Shown: positions 53,175-62,148 of the stretch, piece after piece
Position numbering within the stretch: the first letter of the stretch is position 1
Layout of the letters: every line of letters starts with the position of its first letter
NCBI GenBank assembly: GCA_963747375.1
Contig: CAVVFL010000022.1
Coordinates: forward strand, 1 to 64,000
DNA: 64,000 bases
Source: Sva-07 sp963747375
GTDB lineage: Bacteria > Actinomycetota > Acidimicrobiia > Acidimicrobiales > Ilumatobacteraceae
Reading direction: 5' to 3'
Program-made: the position numbers and the translations under genes
The notes under the pieces: model-generated
Seen by the model: the letters and a program-made list of their open reading frames with translations, nothing else
Database searches by the model: none
Told to the model about the DNA's origin: nothing

Positions 53175-54023
53175 TCACACGATGTCGGTCACGGCGCCGA
53201 GCACGGCGCCGGCGGCTGCGAGCGTGCCGACGCCCACCAGTGCATAGCCCGCGAGGCGGAGGCCTGAGCTGTTGACGGCCGGATCGAGCCGGCCGTGCGA
53301 GATCGCTCGACCCGCGACGTACACGATGGCGCCGAGCGTCAGAGGTGTCGGAAGCAGCAGCCAGAGGAGCGACACGTTGGCGATCTTCCGCCGTCGCGGG
53401 GACTCCGACCGGAGTTGATTCAGCGGCACGAGGGTGGCGTCCAGCCAGGCGAGCAGGGCACTGAACGTCGTGCCGAACAAGAGGGCGGTCAGGCACACCA
53501 GCGTCACGGCGAGCCACAACGGCGAGAGGATCGAGAAGTCGACGTTGTCCGGCGAGAGCGGGTCGCTCACACCGAACGTCGCGAGGAGCAGCAGGCCGAA
53601 CAACGTGCCGGCGAGCCAGGCCGGGCGCGGCAGGATCCGCCGCAGCGGGATGAACACGAGTGACGAAAACAGGGGGATGAGAATCCCGGCGAAGATGAAG
53701 AAGCTGAGCGAGCCTGCGAAGGTGATCTCGCCGACCTGCTCGCCGGCGTCGGTGGTCCGTCCCTGCGCACTCGCCCCGGAGGTGGCTGCAAGCACTCGCA
53801 TGACGAGGCGTCCGCCGAAGCCGACGACGAGCACGCCGGCGAGGAAACCTGCCGTCAACGCGCAGGCCAGCGTCCGCAATGCGTCGAAGGCAGCCGACGC
53901 GGCGGTGGTGGGTGTGTCACGAGGTGCCACCACCGCAAGGCGTCGGCCACGCCAGGCAATCGTCATTGCAGCGACGACAGCGGCCGTGCAGATCACCACC
54001 AGGACGAGGTTGCCGATGCGCAT
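53175..54023 (-). CDS. Hypothetical multi-pass membrane protein
   Basis: Intact 282-residue protein with about seven hydrophobic segments: NLVLVVICTAAVVAAMTIAW near the start, then LACALTAGFLAGVLVVGFGG, SLSFFIFAGILIPLFSSLVF, AWLAGTLFGLLLLATFG, PLWLAVTLVCLTALLFGTTF, SLLWLLLPTPLTLGAIVYVA and LAGYALVGVGTLAAAGAVLG. A conserved-looking RLVMRVLAATSG sits after segment two. It precedes the P450 gene with 6 bases between them and is preceded by a tiny membrane ORF, so these form one leftward operon. Function unknown. Confidence 0.75.
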   Translation of the reverse strand: MRIGNLVLVVICTAAVVAAMTIAWRGRRLAVVAPRDTPTTAASAAFDALRTLACALTAGFLAGVLVVGFGGRLVMRVLAATSGASAQGRTTDAGEQVGEITFAGSLSFFIFAGILIPLFSSLVFIPLRRILPRPAWLAGTLFGLLLLATFGVSDPLSPDNVDFSILSPLWLAVTLVCLTALLFGTTFSALLAWLDATLVPLNQLRSESPRRRKIANVSLLWLLLPTPLTLGAIVYVAGRAISHGRLDPAVNSSGLRLAGYALVGVGTLAAAGAVLGAVTDIV

Positions 54024-54032
54024 GTCGTCACC

Positions 54033-54137
54033 TCATTCCGCTGCCGGTGAACGAAGACCGGCTGCCAGCGACAGCGCGGGCAGCATGAACAGCGCGATCA
54101 GGGCCAGAGACTCTCGTTGGATGTGTTGGCGGCTCAT
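54033..54137 (-). CDS. Tiny 34-residue membrane peptide
   Basis: MSRQHIQRESLALIALFMLP followed by ALSLAAGLRSPAAE. One hydrophobic segment of about 18 residues with basic residues before it. A clear ribosome site, AGGGAG, lies 8 bases upstream of the ATG at 54137, and the stop is 9 bases before the next gene at 54023, as expected of a real small first gene of the operon. Too short for homology by eye. The 287-base stretch 54138-54424 that precedes it holds no recognisable gene. Confidence 0.45.
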   Translation of the reverse strand: MSRQHIQRESLALIALFMLPALSLAAGLRSPAAE

Positions 54138-54424
54138 GCGGTGACTCCCTGTTGCGTCGAACCCGTCGATCGGTTCACGCCGTCGGGGGAGCCCACCAGC
54201 GCTCCGTCGTCGACGATCAGACCGATGGCTTCGGAGCGATGCTGCGGAACTCTGCCAGGACCGGCGGATCCCAGACGACCACTTCACTCGTTCCGCGGAT
54301 GGGCACTCGACCCAGGCGGCCACGAATGCCGAAGCGGGTACCCACACCGATCGTGTCACGCCGTCGGGACCAGTTCCGTCGGCGATGTACCATCGTCGTT
54401 CATCCGATCGACGGAAGGGGCCCC

Positions 54425-54985
54425 GTGAGCGAGAACCTGCGCAACTACACCAAGGCGCTGTACGGCTTTGACGCAGTGATTCAACGTGTACCGCCGGACG
54501 CATGGGATGCAGACTCACCGTGCGACGGTTGGTGCGCCCGCGACGTCGTCGCCCACGCATGTGGCGTGATGAACGCGGTGGAGGCCATGGCGCGGACCGG
54601 CGAGAACGCGCGTCCGCAGACCCCGGACGCAGGCAACGATCCGGTCGAGTTGTGGAACACCTCGCGCGACAGTCTCCTCGAGGCACTCGACCATCCAGAC
54701 GTGATCGGCCGAGTCGGGAACTACTGGTTCGGAGAGTCGACGATCGACGACATCCTGGCGTTCTCCGTCTGGGACCCGCTCGGCCACGCATGGGATCTGG
54801 GCCAGGCCGTCGGCATCGATGTGCATGCCAGCGACGACGTCGCGGAGGCATCGATGGCCGTCATCGGTACAAATGCCGAGATGCTCCGCAGTATCGGACT
54901 GATGGGTGATCCGATCCAGGTACCTGCAGACGCGTCGCCGATGGTGCGTTTCCTGGGACTGACCGGTCGCGACCCGAACCGCTAG
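54425..54985 (+). CDS. Maleylpyruvate-isomerase-like, mycothiol-type DinB-fold protein
   Basis: Intact 186-residue protein of the TIGR03086/MDMPI group. It starts at the GTG at 54425, SENLRNYTKALYGFDAVIQR, and has WDADSPCDGWCARDVVAHAC, the hallmark W-x-x-x-x-P-C-x-x-W-x-x-x-D-v-v-x-H segment with the metal-binding His (about residue 51). FSVWDPLGHAWDLGQAVGID carries the second metal-ligand pair of the DinB four-helix bundle (HAWDL). Members use mycothiol for isomerisation or transfer reactions. It is convergent with the acyl-CoA dehydrogenase gene, the stops overlapping by 4 bases. Confidence 0.88.
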   Translation: MSENLRNYTKALYGFDAVIQRVPPDAWDADSPCDGWCARDVVAHACGVMNAVEAMARTGENARPQTPDAGNDPVELWNTSRDSLLEALDHPDVIGRVGNYWFGESTIDDILAFSVWDPLGHAWDLGQAVGIDVHASDDVAEASMAVIGTNAEMLRSIGLMGDPIQVPADASPMVRFLGLTGRDPNR

Positions 54986-56262
54986 CGCCGCCCGGCGAAG
55001 TACTTCTTGTACTGCTCGGCCGAGGCGAGCAACGCGGGATCTGCGGCGAACTTCGGCTGGAACTTCTCCCACGCCTCCTCGCGCTTGTACGGGATGTACT
55101 CGCGGGGGAAATAGCCCTCGTGCGGCCGATAGTCCTTGAGGATGCGGCGGGCGACCGTCGACTTGTGCACCTCGTCGGCGCCATCGGCGAGCCCCATCGT
55201 CGGGGCCCCCGCATACATGTCCTGCAGCGGCGTGAGGTCGGTGGTGCCGAGCGAGCCGTGGATGTGCAGCGCGTTGAACGAGATCTCTCGCAGCACCTTG
55301 GCCATCGTGAACTTCACGGCGGCGATGTCGGTACGGGCCTCCTGAGTGGACGTGTTGTCGATCTTCCACGCGGTCTCGAGCACGAACAGGCGCAGCATCC
55401 GCAGTTGGGCGTAGCTCTCGGCGATCTTCTCCTGCACCATCTGGTGCTCGCCGATGATCTTGCCGTGCGACTCGCGCGACAGTGCCCGCTCGCACATCAT
55501 GTCGAAGGCCAGCTTGCACTGGGCGATGGTGCGCATCGCGTGGTGGATCCGTCCCCCTCCGAGACGGCGTTGAGCGAGGACCTTGGCGCCGTCCTCGGGT
55601 CCGAGCAGATGGTCGAGTGGCACGCGAACGTCGTGGTACTTGATGTAGTTGTGGTTTCGTGGCTCCGGCATGATCTCGACGCCGGGCGCGGTGCGGGGCA
55701 CCACGAACATGCCGTTCGTGCACATCACGAAGAGGATGTCGGCGACCCGCCCGGCGCTGGTGAACCACTTCTCGCCGGTGATGACCCACTCCTCACCGTC
55801 GCGGACCGCGGTGGTCTTGAACAGGTTGGGGTCGGAGCCGCCCTGCGGTTCGGTCATCGAGTACGCCGAGAACATCTCCTGGTTGAGCAGCGGCGTGAGC
55901 CAGCGCTCCTTCTGTTCCTCGGTGCCGTAGGCGGCGAGCATCTCCATGTTGCCGGTGTCGGGTGCCGCGGCGCCGAACAGCTGCGGGGCAGCGGGGTAGC
56001 GCCCGAGAATCTCGTTGAGCAGACCCAGTTTGAGCTGACCGAAGCCCGGCCCACCGAGTTCCTCGTCGAGGAAGATGGCCCAGAGCCCTTGGTCCTTCAC
56101 CTGCTGCTGGAGGTTGCGGACCAACTCCTTGACCTTCGGGTCGGGCGATCGCACCGCATACGGGAACACGTAGTGCAGCGGTTCGACCTCCTCCTTGCAG
56201 AAGTTCTCGACCCAGTCGAGCTTCTCCTGGAATTCCGGGTCCGTTGAGAAGTCCCACGCCAT
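54982..56262 (-). CDS. Acyl-CoA dehydrogenase
   Basis: Intact 426-residue flavoprotein. The start ATG at 56262 gives MAWDFSTDPEFQEKLDWVEN. Family blocks: FLDEELGGPGFGQLKLGLLN, FSAYSMTEPQGGSDPNLFKT (signature 1), WVITGEKWFTSAGRVADIL, RIHHAMRTIAQCKLAFDMMC and the C-terminal flavin-binding HIHGSLGTTDLTPLQDMYAG. It is closest to ACAD11/FadE-like members with a preference for long or branched chains. No ETF or CoA-ligase gene is adjacent. It may serve fatty-acid or sterol side-chain oxidation. Confidence 0.93.
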   Translation of the reverse strand: MAWDFSTDPEFQEKLDWVENFCKEEVEPLHYVFPYAVRSPDPKVKELVRNLQQQVKDQGLWAIFLDEELGGPGFGQLKLGLLNEILGRYPAAPQLFGAAAPDTGNMEMLAAYGTEEQKERWLTPLLNQEMFSAYSMTEPQGGSDPNLFKTTAVRDGEEWVITGEKWFTSAGRVADILFVMCTNGMFVVPRTAPGVEIMPEPRNHNYIKYHDVRVPLDHLLGPEDGAKVLAQRRLGGGRIHHAMRTIAQCKLAFDMMCERALSRESHGKIIGEHQMVQEKIAESYAQLRMLRLFVLETAWKIDNTSTQEARTDIAAVKFTMAKVLREISFNALHIHGSLGTTDLTPLQDMYAGAPTMGLADGADEVHKSTVARRILKDYRPHEGYFPREYIPYKREEAWEKFQPKFAADPALLASAEQYKKYFAGRR

Positions 56263-56371
56263 CAGTGTCTCCCTGTTCGTCGCGTCGTTGTCGCATGCAT
56301 GTTTGCCGCTCGACGGCAGCTGCACGTCATCGAAGGCCGGCGTGGGGAAGTTGGTCGTACGATGAACGCTG

Positions 56372-58036
56372 ATGACATCACGTGGACGAGCGATCCTCGC
56401 CGACCGCTACGTGAACAAGGGCACGGCCTTCTCAGCAGAGGAGCGCCGCCGGCTCGGACTCGACGGATTGCTCCCGCCGGTGATCGAGAACCTCGAGACA
56501 CAGCTGCAGCGCGTGGAGGTGGAGTACAGGTCGAAGATGACCGACATGGGCCGGCACGTGTTCCTCCGAGCGCTCCAGGACCGCAACTCGGTGCTGTTCT
56601 ACGCGTTCGTCGAGCAGCACCTCGCCGAACTGTTGCCGATCGTGTACACGCCCACCGTCGGGATCGCCTGCCAGGAGTGGTCGCGGATCTACCGCCGCGA
56701 GCGTGGTCTGTTCCTGTCGTGGCCACAGCGCGACCGGGTCGACGAGTTGCTCGACAATGCGGTCGGCGACCTGGAGGTCGACGTTGTCGTCGTGACCGAT
56801 GGCGAGCGGGTCCTGGGTCTGGGTGACCTCGGGATCGGCGGGATGGGCATCCCGGTCGGGAAGTTGGCGCTGTACACCGCCGGTGGCGGCCTCGATCCGG
56901 CTCGGACGTTGCCGGTGATGCTCGATGTGGGAACCGACAACGACGCCCTGCTCTCCGATCCGCTCTATCTCGGCTGGCGGCACCAGCGAGTACGCGGCGC
57001 CGAGTACGACGAGCTGGTCGATGCGTTCGTCGACGCGTTGGCGAAGCGGTTTCCGAACGTGTTGTTGCAGTGGGAGGATTTCGCACAGCTCCACGCGAAC
57101 CGGCTCCTGGCTCGCCACCGCGATCGAATCTGTTCGTTCAACGACGACATCCAGGGCACCGCTGCGGTGAGCGTCGCAGCGATCGTTGCCGGGCTGACCA
57201 CCGTCGGGACCCCGATCTCCGAGCTGAGGCTCGTCGTCGTCGGCGCCGGCTCGGCCGGTACCGGGATCGCCGCCCAGGCCGTGCGGGCCATGGTGGTGGC
57301 AGGGCTGTCGGAGGAGGAGGCCGTACGCCGCTGCTGGCTCGTGGATCGTGACGGGTTGCTCCACGATCGGATGCAGGGTCTGGCGTCCTTCCAGCAGCGG
57401 TTCGCCCGTCCGTGGGACGAGATCGCCGACTGGGATGACGATGGTGACGGCGTCGTCGACCTGCTCGATGTCGTCAGCCGGGTCGGACCGCACGCGCTCA
57501 TCGGCGTCACAGGTCAACCAGGGATCTTCACCGAGGCGGTGATCCGGGCCCAGGCTGCCAGGGTCGAGCGGCCGATCGTGCTCCCGCTGTCGAACCCCAC
57601 CCCCCGGGCCGAGGCGATCCCTGCCGACGTTCTGGCGTGGACCGATGGCGCCGCGCTCATCGGGACCGGGAGTCCGTTCGGCCCCGTCACCGTGGGCGGC
57701 CGAACTGTGCCGATCGCGCAGGTCAACAACGTGCACGTCTTCCCCGGCGTCGGCCTCGGCGTCGTTGCGGTCAGCGCGCGAGCGGTGTCCGACGAGATGC
57801 TCACCGCCGCGGCGACGGCGATCGGCCAGCTCGCAGCCGAGAACCACGACGGCGGCATTCTCCCGCCGATCACCGAGAGCCGTCATGTGGCCCAACACGT
57901 CGCGTTCGCGGTTGCGAGGGCAGCTGTCGACCAGGGTCTCGCCGCGTCGATGACCGACGACGACATCGCTGCCCGGATCGCGCAGGTGAGCTGGACCCCG
58001 GTGTACCGCGACCTCGACGATCACCTCGACAGCTGA
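56372..58036 (+). CDS. NAD-dependent malic enzyme, long form
   Basis: Intact 554-residue malic enzyme (malate to pyruvate plus CO2) of the long, eukaryote-like form. IVYTPTVGIACQEWSRIYRR contains the catalytic Tyr (about residue 91). DLGIGGMGIPVGKLALYTAG carries the catalytic Lys region, LQWEDFAQLHANRLLARHRD and CSFNDDIQGTAAVSVAAIVA (about 255) the metal-binding Glu and Asp pair, VVVGAGSAGTGIAAQAV is the Rossmann GxGxxG, and LPLSNPTPRAEAIPADVLAW closes the active site. The start at 56372 follows a purine-poor leader; an earlier start is not open. Together with FumC it serves central carbon metabolism or NAD(P)H supply. Confidence 0.93.
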   Translation: MTSRGRAILADRYVNKGTAFSAEERRRLGLDGLLPPVIENLETQLQRVEVEYRSKMTDMGRHVFLRALQDRNSVLFYAFVEQHLAELLPIVYTPTVGIACQEWSRIYRRERGLFLSWPQRDRVDELLDNAVGDLEVDVVVVTDGERVLGLGDLGIGGMGIPVGKLALYTAGGGLDPARTLPVMLDVGTDNDALLSDPLYLGWRHQRVRGAEYDELVDAFVDALAKRFPNVLLQWEDFAQLHANRLLARHRDRICSFNDDIQGTAAVSVAAIVAGLTTVGTPISELRLVVVGAGSAGTGIAAQAVRAMVVAGLSEEEAVRRCWLVDRDGLLHDRMQGLASFQQRFARPWDEIADWDDDGDGVVDLLDVVSRVGPHALIGVTGQPGIFTEAVIRAQAARVERPIVLPLSNPTPRAEAIPADVLAWTDGAALIGTGSPFGPVTVGGRTVPIAQVNNVHVFPGVGLGVVAVSARAVSDEMLTAAATAIGQLAAENHDGGILPPITESRHVAQHVAFAVARAAVDQGLAASMTDDDIAARIAQVSWTPVYRDLDDHLDS

Positions 58037-58096
58037 CGCCGCCATGGTGTGATCTCTGACGCGCCGAACGCGTCTGCGGTCGCCCGACTCGGCCGG

Positions 58097-58276
58097 TCAC
58101 TCCACGTCGTCGTCGATGGGCACCGAGCGGTGTTGATCGAGCACGTCCGCGATCGATCCCTCGTTCGGATGGTCGAGCGTCGTGGGCACTTCGAGTTCCT
58201 CGTCGTCAGGATCGATGAAACGCTCGGCATCGACGTCGACGTCGTGGGTTGGCAGGATGTCGTCGTTGGCGGCCAT
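58097..58276 (-). CDS. Small acidic hypothetical protein
   Basis: A 59-residue protein from the ATG at 58276, MAANDDILPTHDVDVDAERF followed by a very acidic stretch (DPDDEELEVPTTLDHPNEGS) and DVLDQHRSVPIDDDVE. About a third of the residues are Asp or Glu. An in-frame ATG at 58306 would add ten residues. It lies between the convergent malic enzyme end and the L,D-transpeptidase gene on the same strand. No family recognised; composition suggests a disordered protein. Confidence 0.5.
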   Translation of the reverse strand: MAANDDILPTHDVDVDAERFIDPDDEELEVPTTLDHPNEGSIADVLDQHRSVPIDDDVE

Positions 58277-58333
58277 GGGCCCACCATCGCACTGCGAGCG
58301 GGACATGCGCCAGGGTCGGAGTACTCGACCTCA

Positions 58334-59422
58334 TCACGCGGGTGGGATGAAGGCGCCCTCGATGCGTACCGTCAGGTTGAACCCCGAGCCACCGATGGGA
58401 GTCGTCACGTCGCCGACGCCGAGCCAGTCGAGCAGCATGTTCTGGTTCTCGAGACGCAGGCGTGCACATCCCTTGCTCTGCGGGTTCGTGGGGACGTTGT
58501 TCGCACCGTGGATGGCGAGCCCGCCGTCGAAGTAGAGCGGCTTGTACATGTTGCCGTTGATGGGGTTGTCCTCTGGCGCAGGGAACTCGGTGCTGTCGTG
58601 CCATCCGCCGTTGTCGAACGCCGGGTCGTAGCGATACACCTTCGACCGATCCTGGAGCCGCGTCTCGAAACCGGGCTGGCCGGTCGACGTCGGGAAGATG
58701 AACTGCAACTGCTGGTTGCCCGCCCCGATGAACATGACCTGACAGGTCTGGTCGATCAATGCCCATCGTTCCTCCTCGACCGGAGCCGAGAGCGGGATGT
58801 TGAGCTGGGTCGCCGCCATGAGGATCTGCTCCTCCTCGCTGCCCTCCGCCATGTCGAGCGTGCTCGTCGGCAGGCCGAGCCCCATGCGGGCGGCGCACAG
58901 ACGCTGCCGCGTGACCGACCCCGACACACCGTCGATGGGCAGATCGGCCATGCCCCATCCGGCGAAGAGCTCGTTGAGCTTGGCCTGCTGGATCTCGACG
59001 TTGGCCATCGTCGCTTCGGCGACCAACACCTGGTTGCGTTCGCGGGTTTCGCCGGTGCGGTCGTCGAGGCCGTTGTCGACGCAGACGTCGAGCAGCTGAT
59101 CAGGTTGGATCGTGTCGTCGGCGAGGTCGTTCTCGGCGCGGATCGTGTCGACGCGCACGGTGTCATCGTCGAACCGATCGGCGATCAGGCTCAGCGATTC
59201 ACCCGGTGCGACCTTGACGACGCACAACGGGTCGTAGACGTCGAGTCCGGGCAGGGTGGTGGGTGGCGGCGCGACGGTCGTCGTGACCACGGCGGCGGTC
59301 GTCGGGGCGCTCGTGTCGGAGACGGCATCGAGCGCGTCGGTCCCCGTCTGGGCGGACGCGCTGCAGGCCGCCAACGCCAGGATCGAGGCCGCGAGCAGCA
59401 GTGGTGTGGCCCGTGCGGTCAT
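58334..59422 (-). CDS. L,D-transpeptidase lipoprotein (YkuD/ErfK type) with LysM-like segment
   Basis: Intact 362-residue cell-wall enzyme. The start at 59422 gives a lipoprotein signal, PLLLAASILALAACSASA, with lipobox LAAC, then a Thr/Pro linker. A LysM-like segment, CVVKVAPGESLSLIADRFDD with TIRAENDLADDTIQPDQLL (about residues 65-110), binds peptidoglycan. The C-terminal YkuD domain has GGLAIHGANNVP and NPQSKGCARLRLEN, giving the HxGx(n)SxGC-x-R catalytic His (about 306) and Cys (about 319). The Lys in SKGC where most enzymes have His is a small departure. Such enzymes form 3-3 cross-links in actinobacterial walls. Confidence 0.9.
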   Translation of the reverse strand: MTARATPLLLAASILALAACSASAQTGTDALDAVSDTSAPTTAAVVTTTVAPPPTTLPGLDVYDPLCVVKVAPGESLSLIADRFDDDTVRVDTIRAENDLADDTIQPDQLLDVCVDNGLDDRTGETRERNQVLVAEATMANVEIQQAKLNELFAGWGMADLPIDGVSGSVTRQRLCAARMGLGLPTSTLDMAEGSEEEQILMAATQLNIPLSAPVEEERWALIDQTCQVMFIGAGNQQLQFIFPTSTGQPGFETRLQDRSKVYRYDPAFDNGGWHDSTEFPAPEDNPINGNMYKPLYFDGGLAIHGANNVPTNPQSKGCARLRLENQNMLLDWLGVGDVTTPIGGSGFNLTVRIEGAFIPPA

Positions 59423-59466
59423 CGGTTGGACGTTACCGAGCCCGGCCCGCCGAGCGGCGCCATGCC

Positions 59467-60720
59467 TCACACGATGCGGACGGGAATCGACCTCGGGCCG
59501 CGGACCTGGCCGCCGGCCCATGTGACGAGGGCCGGGTCGACGAGTTCGAACTCCGGGATCTGCGCCAGCCACTCCTCGACGGCGACGCGCAACTCCATGC
59601 GGGCGAGGTTCGATCCGGCGCACCGGTGGATGCCGGCACCGAACGCGAGGTGGCGGTTCTGCCGGCGGTCGAGGATGACCTTGTCGGCGTCGGGGAACAC
59701 CTCGGGGTCGCGGTTGGCGCCCGGGAAGTTCATGAGAATGCGCTCGCCGGCCTTGATCGGACAGCCGTTGTACTCGGTGTCCTCGACGAGACGGCGGGCC
59801 ATGGTGACCGGGGCATAGGCCCGCAGGAATTCCTCGATCGCCGTCGGCATCAGGTCGGGTTCGGCGATCAGTCGGCGTCGGTCGTCGGGGTGCGTGGCGA
59901 GGTGCCACATGGTGGAGCCGATCGACGACCACGTCGTGTCGATGCCCGCGATGAGCAGCAGTGCGCACATCCCCATGACGACGTCACGGGTGATGGGTTC
60001 GCCGTCGTGCTCGGAGTTGAGCAGTTCGCTGATGAAGTCGTCGGTGGGCTCGGCCTCGCGTTCGGCGACCGCTTGTTGCAGGTACTGGATGATGCCGACG
60101 ATGCCGCGACGACGGCGTTCGGGGTCGTGGGCGAACTCCAGGACGTCGCGCACCCACTCGGTGAAGGTGCCGGCCATCGACTCGGGCACCCCGAGGATGT
60201 GCCCGATCACGCGCACCGGAATCTGCTGGGCGTACTCCGCAGCAGCGTCGCCGTCGCCGCGAGCGATGATGTCGTCGACCAGACGGCGGCACAACTCGCG
60301 GGTGAACACCTCGTACTCGGCAACCCGAGCCGGGCTCATCGTCGGCAGTACGAGTCGCCGGGTCCAGGTGTGCAGCGGCGGGTCGGCGCTGATCGGAGGG
60401 ACGCCGGACGTGAGCACCGGCGCCGTCGGGGCGGCCGCGGCGGTTCCGTCCGGGGCGATGTCGACCATGGGCACGACGCTGATGCCGTTGCCCGACGGAA
60501 ACTTCTCGGTGTCGTGCGCGATCGCGTAGACGTCGGCGTAGCGCGTGGGAAGCCACGACCCACCCCAGCGGTCGCTGTGCGCCATCGGGCACGACTCGCG
60601 CAGCTCGTCCCAGATGCCGTAGGGGTCGGCGACGTACTGCGGATCGAAGATGTCGTAGTCGCCGGCCCAGTCGGTCACCGGGGGCGTGACGGGGGCACCG
60701 GTCGATGTGTCGTTGCTCAC
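59467..60720 (-). CDS. Cytochrome P450 (tandem copy 1)
   Basis: Intact 417-residue bacterial-type P450. The haem-binding loop is LAFGAGIHRCAGSNLARMEL with the Cys at about residue 367. The I-helix motif LLIAGIDTTWSSIGSTMWHL includes the acid-alcohol-type pair, and the ExxR is in AIEEFLRAYAPVTMARRLVE. The sequence is very close to the P450 at 60817-62013, down to the motif NFPGANRDPEVF and the ending WAGGQVRGP, so they arose by tandem duplication. Separate starts and a 96-base gap suggest the two may be cotranscribed. Function unknown; sterol, terpene or fatty-acid oxidation are all possible. Confidence 0.95.
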   Translation of the reverse strand: MSNDTSTGAPVTPPVTDWAGDYDIFDPQYVADPYGIWDELRESCPMAHSDRWGGSWLPTRYADVYAIAHDTEKFPSGNGISVVPMVDIAPDGTAAAAPTAPVLTSGVPPISADPPLHTWTRRLVLPTMSPARVAEYEVFTRELCRRLVDDIIARGDGDAAAEYAQQIPVRVIGHILGVPESMAGTFTEWVRDVLEFAHDPERRRRGIVGIIQYLQQAVAEREAEPTDDFISELLNSEHDGEPITRDVVMGMCALLLIAGIDTTWSSIGSTMWHLATHPDDRRRLIAEPDLMPTAIEEFLRAYAPVTMARRLVEDTEYNGCPIKAGERILMNFPGANRDPEVFPDADKVILDRRQNRHLAFGAGIHRCAGSNLARMELRVAVEEWLAQIPEFELVDPALVTWAGGQVRGPRSIPVRIV

Positions 60721-60816
60721 TGGTCAACCTCCAACTCGGGCCTCACGGCCAGGACGAATTGGAACAGTGTTGCAGACCGCAGCGGTGGGCGTGAACCGGT
60801 GGCCCGAATCGGTCGG

Positions 60817-62013
60817 TCAGAAGGTGACGGGAACCTGCCGTGGCCCGCGGACCTGACCGCCCGCCCAGGTGACCTCGGCGTCGTCGGTCAGTCGGAATGA
60901 GGGGATCCGTTTGATCCACTCCTCGACGGCGACGCGCAGCTCCATGCGGGCCAGGTTCGACCCGGCGCACCGGTGGATACCGGCGCCGAACGCGACGTGG
61001 CGGTTCTGTGCCCGATCGAGGATCACGTCGTCCGGGTTCTCGAACACCTCGGGGTCACGATTGGCGCCCGGGAAGTTCATCAGCACCTTGTCGCCGGCCT
61101 TCATCGGGCATCCGGCGACCTCGATGTCCTCGACAGTGATCCGAGCCATCGTGACGGGCGAGTAGGCGCGCAGCAGCTCCTCGATCGCGAGGGGCATGAT
61201 CTCCGGTTCGTCGATCAGGCGCTGCACATCGTCGGGATGGGTGGCGAGGTGCAACATCGCGGAACCGATGCTCGACCACGTGGTGTCGACGCCGGCGATG
61301 AGTGTGAGCGCCGCCATCCCCATGATGATCAGGTCGTCGACGGGTTCTCCCTCGACGTCGGCCTGCAACAACGCGCTGATCAGATCGTCGCCCGGCTCGG
61401 TGCGGCGCTCCTCGAGCCGTGCGAACAGGTACTCGGTCAGGGCGTCGGTGGCCGCGCCGCTGCGCTTCTCGTCGTGGGCGAACTCCAACACGTCCTGCAC
61501 CCAGCCGGTGAAGGTGTCGGACATCTCCTCGGGGACGCCGAGGAGCAGTGCGATCACGCGCACCGGGATCTGGCGGGCGTAGTCGCCGGCAGCGTCAGCC
61601 GATCCCGACTCGATGAACCCGTCGATCAACCGGTTGCACAGATCCCTGGTGTACGGCTCGTACTCGGCGACCCGGCTGTGCGAGAACCACGGCAGCAGGA
61701 GCCGACGGGTCCAGGTGTGCACGGGCTGGTCCTGATCGATCGGCGGCACCGGGATCTCGATCGGCCGCGGCGGCCGTTCCTCCGGGGTGAAGCTGAGCAC
61801 ACCGACGTCGCTCGATGAGAAGTGGGCGTGGTCCTGGGCGATTCGCTGGACGTCGGAGTACCTCGTCGGCAGCCACGACCCGCCCCAACGGCCACTGTGG
61901 GCGATCGGGCACTGCTCGCGGAGGTCGTCCCACACCGGATACGGATCGGCCACGTAGTCCGGGTCGAGGATGTCGTAGTCGGTGGTCCAGTCGGTCACGG
62001 GCTTCGATTCCAT
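60817..62013 (-). CDS. Cytochrome P450 (tandem copy 2)
   Basis: Intact 398-residue P450, paralogue of the one just downstream. It starts at the ATG at 62013 (MESKPVTDWTTDYDILDPDY). The haem loop is VAFGAGIHRCAGSNLARMEL (Cys about 349), the I-helix motif is LIAGVDTTWSSIGSAMLHLA and the ExxR is in AIEELLRAYSPVTMARITVE. The main differences from copy 1 lie in the B-C and F-G regions, which shape substrate choice, so the pair may act on different substrates. It is divergent from the kinase at 62149, with a 135-base shared promoter region. No ferredoxin is adjacent. Confidence 0.95.
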   Translation of the reverse strand: MESKPVTDWTTDYDILDPDYVADPYPVWDDLREQCPIAHSGRWGGSWLPTRYSDVQRIAQDHAHFSSSDVGVLSFTPEERPPRPIEIPVPPIDQDQPVHTWTRRLLLPWFSHSRVAEYEPYTRDLCNRLIDGFIESGSADAAGDYARQIPVRVIALLLGVPEEMSDTFTGWVQDVLEFAHDEKRSGAATDALTEYLFARLEERRTEPGDDLISALLQADVEGEPVDDLIIMGMAALTLIAGVDTTWSSIGSAMLHLATHPDDVQRLIDEPEIMPLAIEELLRAYSPVTMARITVEDIEVAGCPMKAGDKVLMNFPGANRDPEVFENPDDVILDRAQNRHVAFGAGIHRCAGSNLARMELRVAVEEWIKRIPSFRLTDDAEVTWAGGQVRGPRQVPVTF

Positions 62014-62148
62014 GGCACGTCTCCTTCGGCTCGGTGGTGCTGGCGTGAAACTAGTGCGGGTCGCCGGAGTGGAACGGCCCGGACGGTTGCGCCGACTACA
62101 TTCGCCAGTCGGCGCAGCCATGGGGGTCTGCGACCTGAGGGGGAGATC

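Noticed and set aside
56432..58045. A 537-codon antisense frame over the malic enzyme gene
   Set aside because: Same reason: the plus-strand gene is intact and has all catalytic motifs.
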